Source of the DNA: Paenibacillus thermotolerans
Lineage (GTDB): Bacteria; Bacillota; Bacilli; Paenibacillales; YIM-B00363
NCBI RefSeq assembly: GCF_028745515.1
Contig: NZ_JAQZSG010000017.1
Location: 50,827-108,226 of the forward strand
Length of the DNA: 57,400 bases
Reading direction: 5' to 3'
A program made the translations under genes and the position numbers. Positions 42,418 through 52,689 of the stretch are shown here, piece after piece. The notes beneath the pieces are model-generated. The model was not told the DNA's origin. It worked only from the letters and a program-made list of their open reading frames with translations, and made no database searches. Each line of letters begins with the position of its first letter. The first letter of the stretch is position 1.

Positions 42418-44121
42418 ATGAATCGGATGAAGAACTGGTTGACGAAGGTTTCCGGAGCAACAGCACTGGTCTTACTAGGAACTCTTATGATTCCTTTGCT
42501 TGCCTATGCGCAGGCGTACATCTTTCAAGTGAGCTACGACCGTTCAACGGGTACGGTCACCGCAAGCGTCTATACGGACGAAACGGTTACCGGCAATGTG
42601 TACCTCAATCTCCACGACAACAACATGAGCGTCATTGACAGCGTGTACTTATCTGCCCCAACGGGCAGCTATACCGACGGGAATGCCGTTTATGACCGAT
42701 ATGATTTTACTTACACGGTTACGGCGAATGTTTATGATCCTCTGAAGCTGACGAGCTGGTACGTCGATCCGAACGGGAACGGAACGGTCACCTCGGACGT
42801 GTATACGGTCTGGTCCCGCACGCAGCCGGGAGGCGGCGGTAACGGCGGCGGATCCGGTGGCGGTGACGGCGGCGGACCGGGCGGATCCGGCGGATCGGGC
42901 TCAACCCCGCCTCCACCACAGCCTGATCCCGATACCGGAGCAATCGACGGCAAAATCAGCGCTGCTGAGGACGGAACCGTCTCGCAAGAAGAGCTCGCTA
43001 AAGAGCTGGACAGCAACGTAACGGTTGCGATCGAGCTGCCGGCCGGCGGACTGGTGAAGCTTCCGGCGAAGGTTCTCAAGGCGGCGAAGCAAAACCGGAT
43101 TTTGGCGCTTAACAACAAAGGGATTGCGCTGGAGCTGCCGCTTAAGGTGTTGAATTTCGCCGAATTGGAAAAGGCGACCGGCGCTAAACAAGAGGAGCTC
43201 TTCATTCACGCGAAGGTCGCTCCGGTAAGCGGCGAGGCATGGAGCCGCTTGAAGGAGCAAGCCCGCTCCATTGGGGCGACGCTGGAATCGCAGCCTGCCG
43301 AATTTGCGCTAAAGGCCGTCGGCAACACCGGCAACTCCGTGCCGATCGACGATTTCGGACGCACCTACGTGAAGCGCACGCTGCCGCTCGAAACGACCGC
43401 CGGTGCGGACCAATTAACCGGGGTGTACTATAACGAGAGCGTAAGCAGCTTCAGCTTCGTACCGACGAAGTTCGCAACGGACGGCAACGGCCGCATTGTA
43501 ACAGCGACGCTTCAGCGCCCCGGCAACAGCATCTATGCGGTGCTGAAGCACGACAAAACGTTTAACGACACCGCAAGCCACTGGGCAGAGGACGATATTC
43601 ACCTGATGGCTAGCAAGCTGATCATCGAGGGTGTATCCTCGCTTCGCTTCGAGCCGAACCGCGACATTACGAGAGCGGAATTCGCGGCACTGCTTGTTCG
43701 CTCGCTCGGCTTAACGGCCTCCGGTGGCGGCGGCGAGAAATTCTCCGATGTCAGCAATAACAAATGGTATGCCGAAGTCGTACAAACCGCATCGGAAGCC
43801 GGACTGATTAACGGCTATCCGGACGGCACGTTCGGACCGGACCGCACGATCACCCGCGCCGAGATGGCGGCCATGATCGCGAGAGCTCTTGCCTTCGCGG
43901 GAATGAACACAACGATTACGGATGCGGAAGCTCAGAGCCATATCGGCAAGTTCACTGACCATAATGAGCTGCCTTGGGCTTCACACGACTGGGCCGTAGC
44001 GATTCGCGCCGGCATCGTTACCGGAATGACGGATTCGACGCTTGCTCCGAGAGACAACGCTACCCGCGCTCAAGCGGCGGTCATGCTGAAACGGCTTCTC
44101 GCGCACATTACATTTATTTAA
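42418..44121 (+). CDS. Secreted SLH-domain surface protein
   Basis: A protein of about 567 residues with a signal peptide (GATALVLLGTLMIPLLAYAQA), an N-terminal beta-rich domain (about 30-135), a Gly/Ser/Pro linker (about 135-170), a middle domain clearly related to that of the preceding gene (DDFGRTYVKRTLPL here, NNFGKTYVSRSVNV there), and three C-terminal SLH domains (FNDTASHWAEDDIHLMASKL; ITRAEFAALLVRSLGL; GYPDGTFGPDRTITRAEMAA). It should be displayed on the wall by the SLH domains and may be a structural or glycan-carrying surface protein. ATG 42418 has AGGAGG 8 bases upstream; GTG 42412 is too close to it. Confidence 0.92.
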   Translation: MNRMKNWLTKVSGATALVLLGTLMIPLLAYAQAYIFQVSYDRSTGTVTASVYTDETVTGNVYLNLHDNNMSVIDSVYLSAPTGSYTDGNAVYDRYDFTYTVTANVYDPLKLTSWYVDPNGNGTVTSDVYTVWSRTQPGGGGNGGGSGGGDGGGPGGSGGSGSTPPPPQPDPDTGAIDGKISAAEDGTVSQEELAKELDSNVTVAIELPAGGLVKLPAKVLKAAKQNRILALNNKGIALELPLKVLNFAELEKATGAKQEELFIHAKVAPVSGEAWSRLKEQARSIGATLESQPAEFALKAVGNTGNSVPIDDFGRTYVKRTLPLETTAGADQLTGVYYNESVSSFSFVPTKFATDGNGRIVTATLQRPGNSIYAVLKHDKTFNDTASHWAEDDIHLMASKLIIEGVSSLRFEPNRDITRAEFAALLVRSLGLTASGGGGEKFSDVSNNKWYAEVVQTASEAGLINGYPDGTFGPDRTITRAEMAAMIARALAFAGMNTTITDAEAQSHIGKFTDHNELPWASHDWAVAIRAGIVTGMTDSTLAPRDNATRAQAAVMLKRLLAHITFI

Positions 44122-44137
44122 TCTCACATGAGCACGA

Positions 44138-44181
44138 GCGAAGCCCTGCCGGTGTCCCGGCGGGGTTTCGCTTCATTTATT
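44138..44181 (+). terminator. Terminator after the second SLH gene
   Basis: GCGAAGCCCTGCCGG (44138-44152) pairs with CCGGCGGGGTTTCGC (44157-44171), followed by TTCATTTATT. Confidence 0.75.
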
Positions 44182-44246
44182 CCTTGAAAATGGTACTATT
44201 ATCGCATCATTTTTAAGAAAAGATATACTATAATCCTATAAGATGT

Positions 44247-44275
44247 TTGTTTCTGCCTTTATTTTTCTTTATAAT
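44247..44275 (+). promoter_or_regulatory. Sigma-A-type promoter of the 139-aa DNA-binding gene
   Basis: TTGTTT (44247-44252), 17 bases, TATAAT (44270-44275); 39 bases before the chosen start. Confidence 0.65.
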
Positions 44276-44314
44276 TAGTAAATATATATGAAATGCATCG
44301 GAGGCGTGTTACGG

Positions 44315-44734
44315 ATGATGAACGTAAGAGAAGCCTTCCAGCTGCTCAAAGAGCGCGGAATTGCCAGGGACAAGCAGGAGCTGCGCAAATGGCTGAACGA
44401 AGGCTTCATTCAAGCCGACCCCCCAGTCAATAGAAGAGTCGGTTGGAAAATTAGCGAAGATGCGCTGAATGAATTTATTCATAAATATGAGAACGGACAG
44501 TTTGAAGAGCTGGGCAAGCGGCGCCGTTCGGAAGAAGCGCGCGTCGGGCTGTACTCTAGATCAAGAATTACAAATGTCGATCGAAGCGACAGCGACACCT
44601 ATATTATTAAGCTGGAAGAAGAAGTAATCCATTTGCGCCGGCAAGTGCGTGCGCTGCGAAGAGAGTTTAACGATTTGAAAAAGGTGCTTGGCTTCCCGAT
44701 CCTCAACCCGGAGCTGCAGGACGAAGCGGAATAA
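44315..44734 (+). CDS. Small helix-turn-helix protein with coiled-coil tail
   Basis: A 139-residue protein. The N-terminal half (MNVREAFQLLKERGIARDKQ, ELRKWLNEGFI) looks like a MerR/excisionase-type winged helix for DNA binding, with VGWKISEDALNEFIHKY after it. The C-terminal part is a coiled coil (KLEEEVIHLRRQVRALRREF). It may be a small regulator; no target can be named. The frame is open to 44288, but GGAGG lies 10 bases before ATG 44315. It has its own promoter and terminator. Confidence 0.8.
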   Translation: MMNVREAFQLLKERGIARDKQELRKWLNEGFIQADPPVNRRVGWKISEDALNEFIHKYENGQFEELGKRRRSEEARVGLYSRSRITNVDRSDSDTYIIKLEEEVIHLRRQVRALRREFNDLKKVLGFPILNPELQDEAE

Positions 44735-44740
44735 CTATAG

Positions 44741-44791
44741 AAAGAATTCTAATCATTTCGCGATAAAGTGAAAGAATAGAATTCTTTTTTT
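44741..44791 (+). terminator. Terminator after the DNA-binding gene
   Basis: AAAGAATTCTA (44741-44751) pairs with TAGAATTCTTT (44777-44787), with an inner partial stem and a T-run. Confidence 0.75.
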
Positions 44792-44938
44792 CGTTTATCA
44801 AGTAAAATTTCACAAGAGATGCAAGCATTCGTGAAGGATTGGAACCGGTTCGTTAGTGAGAGAAGCAAAGCGGAGCTCCCGTTGCCCTCGGCGGATTCGT
44901 CGGTATTGGGTGTGCGGGAATAAATGGCATAGTACGGG

Positions 44939-44973
44939 AAAAAATGAGGCTCCCTTATAAAAGGAAACCTCAT
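44939..44973 (-). terminator. Terminator after the glucosaminidase gene
   Basis: Minus strand: ATGAGGTTTCCTT pairs with AAGGGAGCCTCAT (one mismatch) around TTAT and is followed by a T-run. Confidence 0.75.
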
Positions 44974-44980
44974 CCCATGC

Positions 44981-45661
44981 TTATTTCACATTGTCGAATG
45001 CTCCGGCGCGATCCAACACGACCAAAGCTCGGAAAAAGCTTATATCGCCGGTCGGATCCGATAGCAGCTTTTTTGCCACAAGCTTATCGACCGTCGGTTT
45101 GGCCCATACCGGAGGAGGACCGACACGCACAAGCGCCCTCAATTCCGCAATTTCCGCCTGCATTTCCTTGATCGCTTCCATCCCTTCCTCAGCCTCCTTA
45201 TCGTATTTCTCGTAACCTCCGGAGCGAATGAGCGCGATGATCTTGCTTGCGTACAGGGGATCTGTCGCATATCCGCTCATTTGCAGCGCATTAGCTTGCT
45301 CCGCCGGACTTCTCGCGCCGATTACTTGGTAATACCGCAACCGATTGTTCAAAAACAACAGCGCCTGGTCCTTGAGACAATCTTCAATATTGTCGTATGC
45401 CCGCCAGTTGGCCGTTATATTGTCATACCGGGAACCTCCGTAAACCTCCCACGTCTTAGCCGACACGCTTCGTCCGTGCCAGTATTCCGTAAGCGTTCCG
45501 CTGCCGACCTTATAGCCGACAATATTGTTCCACGAAGGAATGTTTCCGCCCGTTTCGAGAATGGCCTGCGCCAAACTGACGCTTGGAAACAACACGCCGC
45601 CGTCAACCCTCACTTTAACGGCAACCGGAGCGACGATATCTATGAATTGTTGCCTATTCAA
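44981..45661 (-). CDS. Endo-beta-N-acetylglucosaminidase-type wall hydrolase
   Basis: A 226-residue protein with a glucosaminidase domain (PF01832 type): SVSLAQAILETGGNIPSWNN near residue 27 with the catalytic glutamate, the NIVGYKVG loop and YDNITANWRAYDNIEDCLKD. The domain ends near residue 150 (YATDPLYASKIIALI). A coiled-coil linker follows (EEGMEAIKEMQAEIAELRAL), and the C-terminus (PPVWAKPTVDKLVAKKLLSD) resembles the tail of phage-like lysins. No signal peptide is seen, so it could be a phage-derived lysin or a spore/mother-cell enzyme. It starts at TTG 45661, 7 bases after GGAGGTG. Confidence 0.87.
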   Translation of the reverse strand: MNRQQFIDIVAPVAVKVRVDGGVLFPSVSLAQAILETGGNIPSWNNIVGYKVGSGTLTEYWHGRSVSAKTWEVYGGSRYDNITANWRAYDNIEDCLKDQALLFLNNRLRYYQVIGARSPAEQANALQMSGYATDPLYASKIIALIRSGGYEKYDKEAEEGMEAIKEMQAEIAELRALVRVGPPPVWAKPTVDKLVAKKLLSDPTGDISFFRALVVLDRAGAFDNVK

Positions 45662-45743
45662 CGAATATCACCTCCATAAAATAGAATTATGTATGTCCTG
45701 TATGAGGGGGAACGGCTGAAACAAGAAAGGCGACCGAATTACT

Positions 45744-45790
45744 AAAAAAGCAGGCTTCCCAAAAGTCCTTTCGAACTAGTGAGAAGCCTT
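45744..45790 (-). terminator. Terminator after the two membrane-protein genes
   Basis: Minus strand: AGGCTTCTC (45781-45789) pairs with GGGAAGCCT (45752-45760), with a T-run after it. Confidence 0.65.
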
Positions 45791-45803
45791 TAGGCTGTTT
45801 CCG

Positions 45804-46271
45804 TCATTTAATTTTCGCTACTCCTAACGCAAAATGGCTCCAAAGCATATCCTCAATCCATTCAGCTTGCGTTTCTTCACAATCAACAATTAAGATTATT
45901 TCGGAATGTTTGCCCTTTAGCGTTCGTTTTTTTTTCTTTACAACAATCTCAAAAAAAATGCGAATAGCGAGGCCGAGAACGAATCCGGCAAATGCGCCGA
46001 TCAATCCCCAATAAATCGGACCCCAAGCCAGTTTAAAACCAATGCTTGCGCCAATAACCGAAAATGCAGTAGCCAGCCCCATACCGATATCAATTAAACT
46101 TGTACCGTCAGAGCGATGGAGATTATCGAAAATTTTACGGTCTTCTTCTCTGTTGTCCAGAGGGACAGCGAATATGCTTTCCTTCGGAATTCCCCTTTTT
46201 TCCAACGTTGAAATGGCCATTTCTAAAAAGATGTGCGTTTCAAATGTTGAAAAAAGCTGCAAATCGATCAC
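45804..46271 (-). CDS. Membrane protein of unknown function, 155 aa
   Basis: This 155-residue protein has two hydrophobic helices in the middle (LIDIGMGLATAFSVIGASIG; WGLIGAFAGFVLGLAIRIFF) between soluble ends. The N-terminal part (FETHIFLEMAISTLEKRGIP) and C-terminal part (HSEIILIVDCEETQAEWIED) resemble the alpha/beta ends of glycine-zipper-type membrane proteins. No known function. Its GTG start overlaps the stop of the upstream gene (GTGA, 46268-46271), so both are made together. Confidence 0.75.
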   Translation of the reverse strand: MIDLQLFSTFETHIFLEMAISTLEKRGIPKESIFAVPLDNREEDRKIFDNLHRSDGTSLIDIGMGLATAFSVIGASIGFKLAWGPIYWGLIGAFAGFVLGLAIRIFFEIVVKKKKRTLKGKHSEIILIVDCEETQAEWIEDMLWSHFALGVAKIK

Positions 46272-47056
46272 TTCACTTTTTGTCCTTTTCGTATTTGGAA
46301 ATTCTGAGATTGATACTTCCGGGTCAAATGGTGCCTTAACTCTTTTTCGAAAAGTTTATTATTCTCCACCGTATTAATGTAAGAATCATAAACAGCAAAC
46401 CCGTAATGTGAAGGGATAAAAAGTAACCATTCCGGCTTTAAAACAGATGTCGCTTCTTTTACTTTACCTAAGAACAAGAGAACAACAGCTTCTTGAATAT
46501 GCGAATAATAAAAGAAAACTACTAACCATACAATGACAAATACTGCAGTTAAAATCCGATGTATATAGAGCTGTCCCAGACCGGGAATAAATAATGACCA
46601 CATAACGGCGAGAAGGGGATATCGTTTATCTAAGTAGTTTATTTCTAAAGCGCCTAATGTAAATGAATTAAAACGATGCTCCTCTCGCTCGGATAAAAGA
46701 TAAAACTTGTTCATATCTACTGTTGTCCGATAACTGTCCCAAATACCGAATAGGTAAACCGGAATATACATAATAAGCCATCTTGTGTTTAGCACCTCTT
46801 TGGCCATGTCTATATTCCCTTGAAAAGAATAAATCATTGCCGCATTCACATGTGCATTGATGTTAACAATGACTTCCCAAATAAATAATGCATACCCTCT
46901 GAGATACTTAGATAAAAGCATATGCCCGAATCCAGGGAACGCTGCGGACCACCAAGCAATAATATAAGGGTTTCTAAGATGCAATTGCGTCGTCCCGAGG
47001 ATACTAACATGCGCTTTATATCTTCTGGCGGTATTGTCATTCGTATAGTTGTCCAT
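46268..47056 (-). CDS. Membrane protein with two TM2-like halves
   Basis: A 262-residue protein with two related membrane halves, each beginning with a similar pattern (IIAWWSAAFPGFGHMLLSKY near 32-51 and LLAVMWSLFIPGLGQLYIHR near 146-165), followed by a helix, so the protein may have arisen by internal duplication. Each half looks like a TM2-type motif (PGxGxxY). No enzymatic motif is seen and I do not know its role. It is coupled to the 155-residue gene downstream. Confidence 0.72.
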   Translation of the reverse strand: MDNYTNDNTARRYKAHVSILGTTQLHLRNPYIIAWWSAAFPGFGHMLLSKYLRGYALFIWEVIVNINAHVNAAMIYSFQGNIDMAKEVLNTRWLIMYIPVYLFGIWDSYRTTVDMNKFYLLSEREEHRFNSFTLGALEINYLDKRYPLLAVMWSLFIPGLGQLYIHRILTAVFVIVWLVVFFYYSHIQEAVVLLFLGKVKEATSVLKPEWLLFIPSHYGFAVYDSYINTVENNKLFEKELRHHLTRKYQSQNFQIRKGQKVK

Positions 47057-47137
47057 CTGATCCCCATTGCGATGTATTTAAGGGTATATTTCCAAAATCA
47101 ACCTGAATTTATACGTTGTCGGTTATATTGAAGGAAA

Positions 47138-47190
47138 TAAAAAAAGAGGCTTCCCCAAAAGTTCAAAGAACGATTGGGAAAACCTCTTCT
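47138..47190 (-). terminator. Terminator after groEL
   Basis: Minus strand: AAGAGGTTTTCCCA (47175-47188) pairs with TGGGGAAGCCTCTT (47143-47157 region), followed by seven T. Confidence 0.8.
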
Positions 47191-47201
47191 TTAAAGCGTG
47201 A

Positions 47202-48863
<1,662 letters not shown>

Positions 48864-48893
48864 TTAGAAATTTTGGCGAGGACTTATTCTCGA

Positions 48894-49175
48894 TTAGCCG
48901 ATGACGGCGAGAATGTCGCTTTCGCGCATGATCAATAGCTCGCGGCCCTCGTATTTCACTTCAGTGCCTGCGTATTTGGAGAAAATGACGCGGTCGCCTT
49001 CCTTCACGTCCAGCGGGATGCGCTGACCGTCTTTGTACGTGCCTGCGCCTACGGCCACAACTTTACCTTCTTGCGGCTTCTCCTTCGCCGTGTCCGGAAG
49101 AACGATGCCGCTAGCAGTCGTCTCCTCTTTAGCGATGGCTTCGAGTACTACGCGATCACCCAAAGGTTTGATCAT
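48894..49175 (-). CDS. groS: GroES, 10-kDa co-chaperonin
   Basis: A 93-residue co-chaperonin. It starts with [12 protein letters not shown], has the mobile loop ([20 protein letters not shown]) and ends with [14 protein letters not shown]. It caps GroEL during protein folding. The frame is open to 49208, but ATG 49175 has GAAGGAGG 9 bases upstream and gives the standard N-terminus. It is the first gene of the groES-groEL operon. Confidence 0.98.
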   Translation of the reverse strand: MIKPLGDRVVLEAIAKEETTASGIVLPDTAKEKPQEGKVVAVGAGTYKDGQRIPLDVKEGDRVIFSKYAGTEVKYEGRELLIMRESDILAVIG

Positions 49176-49223
49176 GACAAAATGGCCTCCTTCAATATAA
49201 CGTCTCAAAGTGTTTTATTGTTG

Positions 49224-49250
49224 TTAGCACTCTCGAGTGGTTAGTGCTAA
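49224..49250 (-). promoter_or_regulatory. CIRCE operator (HrcA site)
   Basis: TTAGCACTC (49224-49232), 9 bases, TAGTGCTAA (49242-49250): the CIRCE consensus with one change in the right arm. It lies in the 5' leader just downstream of the promoter, the standard place for HrcA repression of groES-groEL. Confidence 0.95.
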
Positions 49251-49264
49251 CGCTCACGATTCAA

Positions 49265-49293
49265 ATTTTACTTATTTTGCATGCGCATTTCAA
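49265..49293 (-). promoter_or_regulatory. Sigma-A promoter of groES-groEL
   Basis: Minus strand: TTGAAA (49288-49293), 17 bases, TAAAAT (49265-49270). The expected transcript start is about 8 bases before CIRCE. Confidence 0.85.
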
Positions 49294-49374
49294 GTGGATA
49301 CGAAAAAAAATTTTTTCGCTCCCCTCATTGTGTCCTTCGCTGGAAACATTTAGACTGTCGGACAAAGCTCCGGG

Positions 49375-49561
49375 AATAGCAACACTACAGATTGCTATTC
49401 GGCTCAAAACGGCAGCCGTAATTTTTTTAGTAACACCTGAAGTTGCTATCCCCCGATTTTTACCTCTGGGACCGCGGTTTTGGGGTCAGTAGCAACTTAG
49501 AGTGTGGTTATTTTCCTGCGCAAATCGAAATACAGTCTCTTAGCAACTCATAGTGTTGTTA
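49375..49561. repeat. Array of four TAGCAAC-N7-GTTGCTA hairpins
   Basis: Four dyads, each with 7-base arms and 7-base loops. Unit 1 is 49377-49397 (TAGCAAC ... ATTGCTA; the flanks extend the stem to 49375-49399). Unit 2 is about 49428-49448 (TAGTAAC ... GTTGCTA). Unit 3 is 49490-49510 (TAGCAAC ... GTGGTTA). Unit 4 is 49541-49561 (TAGCAAC ... GTTGTTA). The loops are unlike each other (ACTACAG, ACCTGAA, TTAGAGT, TCATAGT). The fixed geometry is the same idea as the array near 3.1 kb with other sequence. Confidence 0.8.
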
Positions 49562-49581
49562 TTTCATGCCAAACTACAGAT

Positions 49582-49606
49582 GAAGTCCCCCGATATGGGG
49601 GACTTC
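49582..49606 (-). terminator. Hairpin after tatA
   Basis: GAAGTCCCCC and GGGGGACTTC form a perfect 10-bp stem with a 5-base loop. There is no T-run, so it may be a weak terminator or an RNA stabiliser. Confidence 0.5.
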
Positions 49607-49613
49607 TACGATA

Positions 49614-49889
49614 CTAGTCCGGCAGGCGGCGGTCTTTCTGTTGTTCCTCGGTTTGCTTCACTTCGGTAAATTGCCCCTCCACCTCTGTGCGCGTTTCACG
49701 GGCTGCCGCGTTATTGCGGGAACCTTTTTCCACGTCTTCGTCTTTCAGGAGCTCCTTCGTTCCTTCTTTAAACTCGCGCAAAGTGCGGCCGAAGGCGCGG
49801 CCGAGCTCAGGCAGCTTATTGGGGCCGAACAGGATGAGCGCGACGATGACGATCAGCAGCAGGCCGACCGGTCCGATGTTTTGAAACAT
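49614..49889 (-). CDS. tatA: TatA-type twin-arginine translocase subunit
   Basis: A 91-residue TatA/E protein: one N-terminal membrane helix ([20 protein letters not shown]), the hinge and amphipathic helix [20 protein letters not shown], then a charged tail. TatA forms the translocation path for folded proteins with TatC. ATG 49889 has GGGAGG 8 bases upstream; the longer reading to 49973 is not needed. It follows the molybdopterin gene by 17 bases. No tatC lies next to it in this window, so its TatC partner must be encoded elsewhere. Confidence 0.93.
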   Translation of the reverse strand: MFQNIGPVGLLLIVIVALILFGPNKLPELGRAFGRTLREFKEGTKELLKDEDVEKGSRNNAAARETRTEVEGQFTEVKQTEEQQKDRRLPD

Positions 49890-49906
49890 GTTGTGTTCCT
49901 CCCTTG

Positions 49907-50929
49907 TTATTTGAGCAGTCCGCCGTAGCCCATAGCGATAATGTCTTGGCGGTTTATCGTTTCTCCCGCGCAAATGCGCGGTAGCAGAACGTCGAACGAT
50001 GTGAACTTCTCGTGCATGACGGCGCCGGGCAGCCCGAGGATCGGCGTGCCGTCGAGGTAGGCCATCATGAGCATGGAGCCGGGCAGCATCGGGTTTCCGT
50101 AGGAGACGATGTCGGAGCCGGCTTTTTTGATGGCGCCGGGGGTGCGGTCGTCGGGATCGACGCTCATGCCGCCGGTCACCAGAATCAGGTCGACTTGGAG
50201 TGACTGAAAGTGTTTTATGTGTTCAACGATCGTGTCGGTGACGTCCGGCGAGAATCGCTGCTCGACGACCTCCGAGCCGAAGGCCGCCAGCTTATCCCGC
50301 AGCACCGGACCGAATTTGTCTTCAATCCGGTTACCCCACACTTCGCTTCCGGTCGTGACGATGCCTGCCTTCAGCGGACGGAACGGTTTGACAAAGACGA
50401 GTTCGCTGCCGCTGCCGCCGAGCTGCTTATGGTGTGCCGCGGTTCGTTCGAACTCTGTGATGGTATGCTCCTCGACGATGAGCGGCACGACGCGGGTTGC
50501 GGCCAGCGCGGTGCCGGGCTGGACCACCGTGTTGTTCACGATCGTAGAAAACACGACGTGCTCGATCGCATTAACCGCGTGGACGAACGCTTCATCGATT
50601 TTCGCAAGGCCGTGGATAGTCGATTTGAGCGATATTTTGCCTTCGGCGGGGGCAGTGCAAGTAATGTTCGCGCCCGCGGTCGCCTCCGCCATCCGGTGCG
50701 CCGCGTCGTCCTCGTGCAGCCAGCCTTTCGGCACGTCCAATATATAGATATGCTCTTTGCCGATATCGAGCAGCTGCGGAATATCCGCTTCGGTGATCAT
50801 ATGCCCTTTGCGGAACGCCTGGCCTTTAAATTCGCCGGGGACGATCCGTGTCAGATCGTGTCCGAGACGAAGGCCTACGGCGTCGCGGACGGGGACCTCT
50901 TTCAGTACATGCTCCGGTTTCAGTGTCAT
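49907..50929 (-). CDS. MoeA-like molybdopterin-binding protein
   Basis: A 340-residue protein with the MoCF/MogA-like domain in the C-terminal half ([18 protein letters not shown] near residue 190; [37 protein letters not shown]). It lacks the full MoeA domain set, and its N-terminal half ([20 protein letters not shown]) looks like a shortened MoeA/YfaY-type region. The family handles molybdopterin-AMP or molybdate insertion. The start at 50929 overlaps the mogA stop (ATGA). It is probably translated with mogA and moaC as a molybdenum cofactor unit. Confidence 0.88.
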   Translation of the reverse strand: MTLKPEHVLKEVPVRDAVGLRLGHDLTRIVPGEFKGQAFRKGHMITEADIPQLLDIGKEHIYILDVPKGWLHEDDAAHRMAEATAGANITCTAPAEGKISLKSTIHGLAKIDEAFVHAVNAIEHVVFSTIVNNTVVQPGTALAATRVVPLIVEEHTITEFERTAAHHKQLGGSGSELVFVKPFRPLKAGIVTTGSEVWGNRIEDKFGPVLRDKLAAFGSEVVEQRFSPDVTDTIVEHIKHFQSLQVDLILVTGGMSVDPDDRTPGAIKKAGSDIVSYGNPMLPGSMLMMAYLDGTPILGLPGAVMHEKFTSFDVLLPRICAGETINRQDIIAMGYGGLLK

Positions 50930-51426
50930 TCGTCAGGCTCCGCCTCCTTGCCTTGAAGTGTTTCAAGAGCCGCCGTCAGCTCTTTCATCATGGCCAGCAT
51001 CGCTATGGATACGCCTTTCGGAGTGCTCGGAAGGTTGACGATCAGCGTATTGCCCCTCGTTCCGGCCGTTCCGCGGAACTGGGCGGCGAGGCGGCCTTTG
51101 GCTCTGAGGCTTGTTCGGATCATCTCGGCAAAGCCCGGCGCTTCGCGCTCGATGACTCGGCGAGTCGCCTCCGGCGTCGTATCTCTTGCTCTCAGGCCGA
51201 CGCCGCCGGTCGTCAGAATCAGGTCCGCGTGATGATAGTCGGACATTTCGATTAAAGCGGCCATCACCTCGTCGGTTTCGTCCGGCACGACCCGGTCTTC
51301 TACGATTTGGCCGTTCAGCTCTTCCTCCGCAAGCTCGCGAAGGACAAGCGCGCTGGTCGACTCCCGTTCCCCCCGGAAGCCGCGATCGCTAGCTGTCAGA
51401 ATGGCTACCTTCGGTTTCGGTTGCAT
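50926..51426 (-). CDS. mogA: MogA/MoaB-family molybdopterin adenylyltransferase
   Basis: A 166-residue protein of the MogA/MoaB fold: [20 protein letters not shown] at the N-terminus, [20 protein letters not shown] near residue 70 and a [20 protein letters not shown] segment. It should adenylylate molybdopterin. ATG 51426 has GGAGAGGA 7 bases upstream and is preferred to 51456. It overlaps the end of moaC by 38 bases and the start of the MoeA-like gene. Confidence 0.9.
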   Translation of the reverse strand: MQPKPKVAILTASDRGFRGERESTSALVLRELAEEELNGQIVEDRVVPDETDEVMAALIEMSDYHHADLILTTGGVGLRARDTTPEATRRVIEREAPGFAEMIRTSLRAKGRLAAQFRGTAGTRGNTLIVNLPSTPKGVSIAMLAMMKELTAALETLQGKEAEPDE

Positions 51427-51916
51427 GCTTCGTTCCTCTCCCTTTGTCCCTTGCAAAGTCTCCGCTTTTTCCTCCGGTTTTGCGCGTGAGGACGGTCGGC
51501 CCGATTTCCATCGCCTTATCGAGCGCTTTGCACATGTCGTACACGGTCAGTGCAGCCGCCGATACCGCGGTCAGCGCCTCCATCTCTACGCCCGTGCCTC
51601 CCGTCGTGCGTACCGTCGCATCTATGTATAATTCGTTGTTTCCGTTATCGCTAAACGCAATGTCCACTCCGCTAATGAGGATCGGGTGGCACATCGGGAT
51701 GAAGTCCGGCGTTTTTTTGGCGGCCATGATGCCGGCAACTTGAGCTACCGCGAGGACGTCGCCTTTGGAGACGGCGCCGTCTTTGATCGCTTGGAGCGTC
51801 TCCGGCTTCATCGCGACGGCAGTGGACGCGGTCGCCGTGCGCAGCGTGCTCGCTTTGCCGGAGATGTCCACCATGCGCGCGCGGCCCTGCTCGTTCATAT
51901 GCGTGAAGTTCGGCAT
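51389..51916 (-). CDS. moaC: MoaC, cyclic pyranopterin phosphate synthase accessory protein
   Basis: A 175-residue protein that works with MoaA to turn GTP into cyclic pyranopterin monophosphate. [17 protein letters not shown] near residue 70 and [20 protein letters not shown] near residue 110 are the family motifs; [17 protein letters not shown] is the usual N-terminus. ATG 51916 overlaps the stop of the upstream fthC (TAATG). The tail ([18 protein letters not shown]) extends about 15 residues past the family end and overlaps mogA. The frame upstream of 51916 is an accidental extension inside fthC. Confidence 0.94.
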   Translation of the reverse strand: MPNFTHMNEQGRARMVDISGKASTLRTATASTAVAMKPETLQAIKDGAVSKGDVLAVAQVAGIMAAKKTPDFIPMCHPILISGVDIAFSDNGNNELYIDATVRTTGGTGVEMEALTAVSAAALTVYDMCKALDKAMEIGPTVLTRKTGGKSGDFARDKGRGTKHATETEGSHSDS

Positions 51917-52689
51917 TACGGTTCGTCCTCCCGTGTGGTGATGATTCGCGCTTCCGTGACGATGAAGCGCACTGTAGCGTCGTGCGGCTCGGCCGGCACG
52001 GCGTCTACGATTTGCGCCTCGAAGGCGGGCGCAACGAGAATCGTCTGCTGCGAGGCAGGCGCTTGCAGCTGTTGTATGAGGCGGTCGTAGTAACCGCCTC
52101 CGTAGCCGAGACGCCGGCCTGCGGCGTCGAAGGCGAGCCCCGGGACGAGCGCCAGCGCGACCGCGTTGTGTTCGAGCCGCGGCGCACGCGGCTCGGGCTC
52201 GCGGATGCCGTAGGCGCCCGGGGCGAGCTCGTGCTCCCCTGCAACGAGGTGCAGGGTCAAGATGTGCGCAGCCTCGACTCTCGGCAGCGCCACCTGCACG
52301 TTCCGCTCCCAGCACCAGCGGACGATGGGCATCACGTCCGCCTCCGAGCGGAACGGAACAAACGCGGCGAGCGCCTGTCCCCGCTCGCGCGCTTGCAGCA
52401 GCGTCTCCGCCCATGCCTCCAGAAACCGGAGGCATAGGGCGGTCGAGCGCTGCTCGCGCTCCTGCGGCGTCAGCGCATCGCGCGCCGCCGCCATCCGCTT
52501 GCGGAGCGCGGCCTTTGCCGCCGCAAGCGCGCCGGCGGCCTGGCTGCGGCCGCCGCCTTCGGCATTCGGCTCGGAATCGGCCGCGATTCCGTTTAATCCG
52601 GATGCTGCGTTCGCATTGCCCCCTGAAGCGGAACGGCCATCTTCCCCTTTATGGCTCATATCCCCATGCCGCCGCTGTTTCACTCTCAT
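51916..52689 (-). CDS. fthC: 5-formyltetrahydrofolate cyclo-ligase
   Basis: The protein has ATP-dependent 5-formyl-THF cyclo-ligase (MTHFS) motifs: [56 protein letters not shown] and YDRL, typical of the YgfA/YqgN family. It recycles 5-formyl-THF into the folate pool. The first 55 residues ([20 protein letters not shown] and similar) are low-complexity and unlike the family, so the true start may be further in; ATG 52689 and 52659 are both weak. It leads the moaC-mogA-moeA-like-tatA operon. Confidence 0.86.
   Translation of the reverse strand: MRVKQRRHGDMSHKGEDGRSASGGNANAASGLNGIAADSEPNAEGGGRSQAAGALAAAKAALRKRMAAARDALTPQEREQRSTALCLRFLEAWAETLLQARERGQALAAFVPFRSEADVMPIVRWCWERNVQVALPRVEAAHILTLHLVAGEHELAPGAYGIREPEPRAPRLEHNAVALALVPGLAFDAAGRRLGYGGGYYDRLIQQLQAPASQQTILVAPAFEAQIVDAVPAEPHDATVRFIVTEARIITTREDEP

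Larger units (their letters stand above)
49251..49613. other. Intergenic region between groES and tatA
   Basis: These 363 bases hold the groES promoter (49265-49293), a four-unit TAGCAAC-N7-GTTGCTA hairpin array (49375-49561) and a perfect 10-bp hairpin (49582-49606). I see no ORF. Confidence 0.7.

Noticed and set aside
51917-52435. N-terminal extension of MoaC in frame
   Set aside because: Runs antiparallel in meaning over fthC in another frame; MoaC starts at 51916 with normal family N-terminus.
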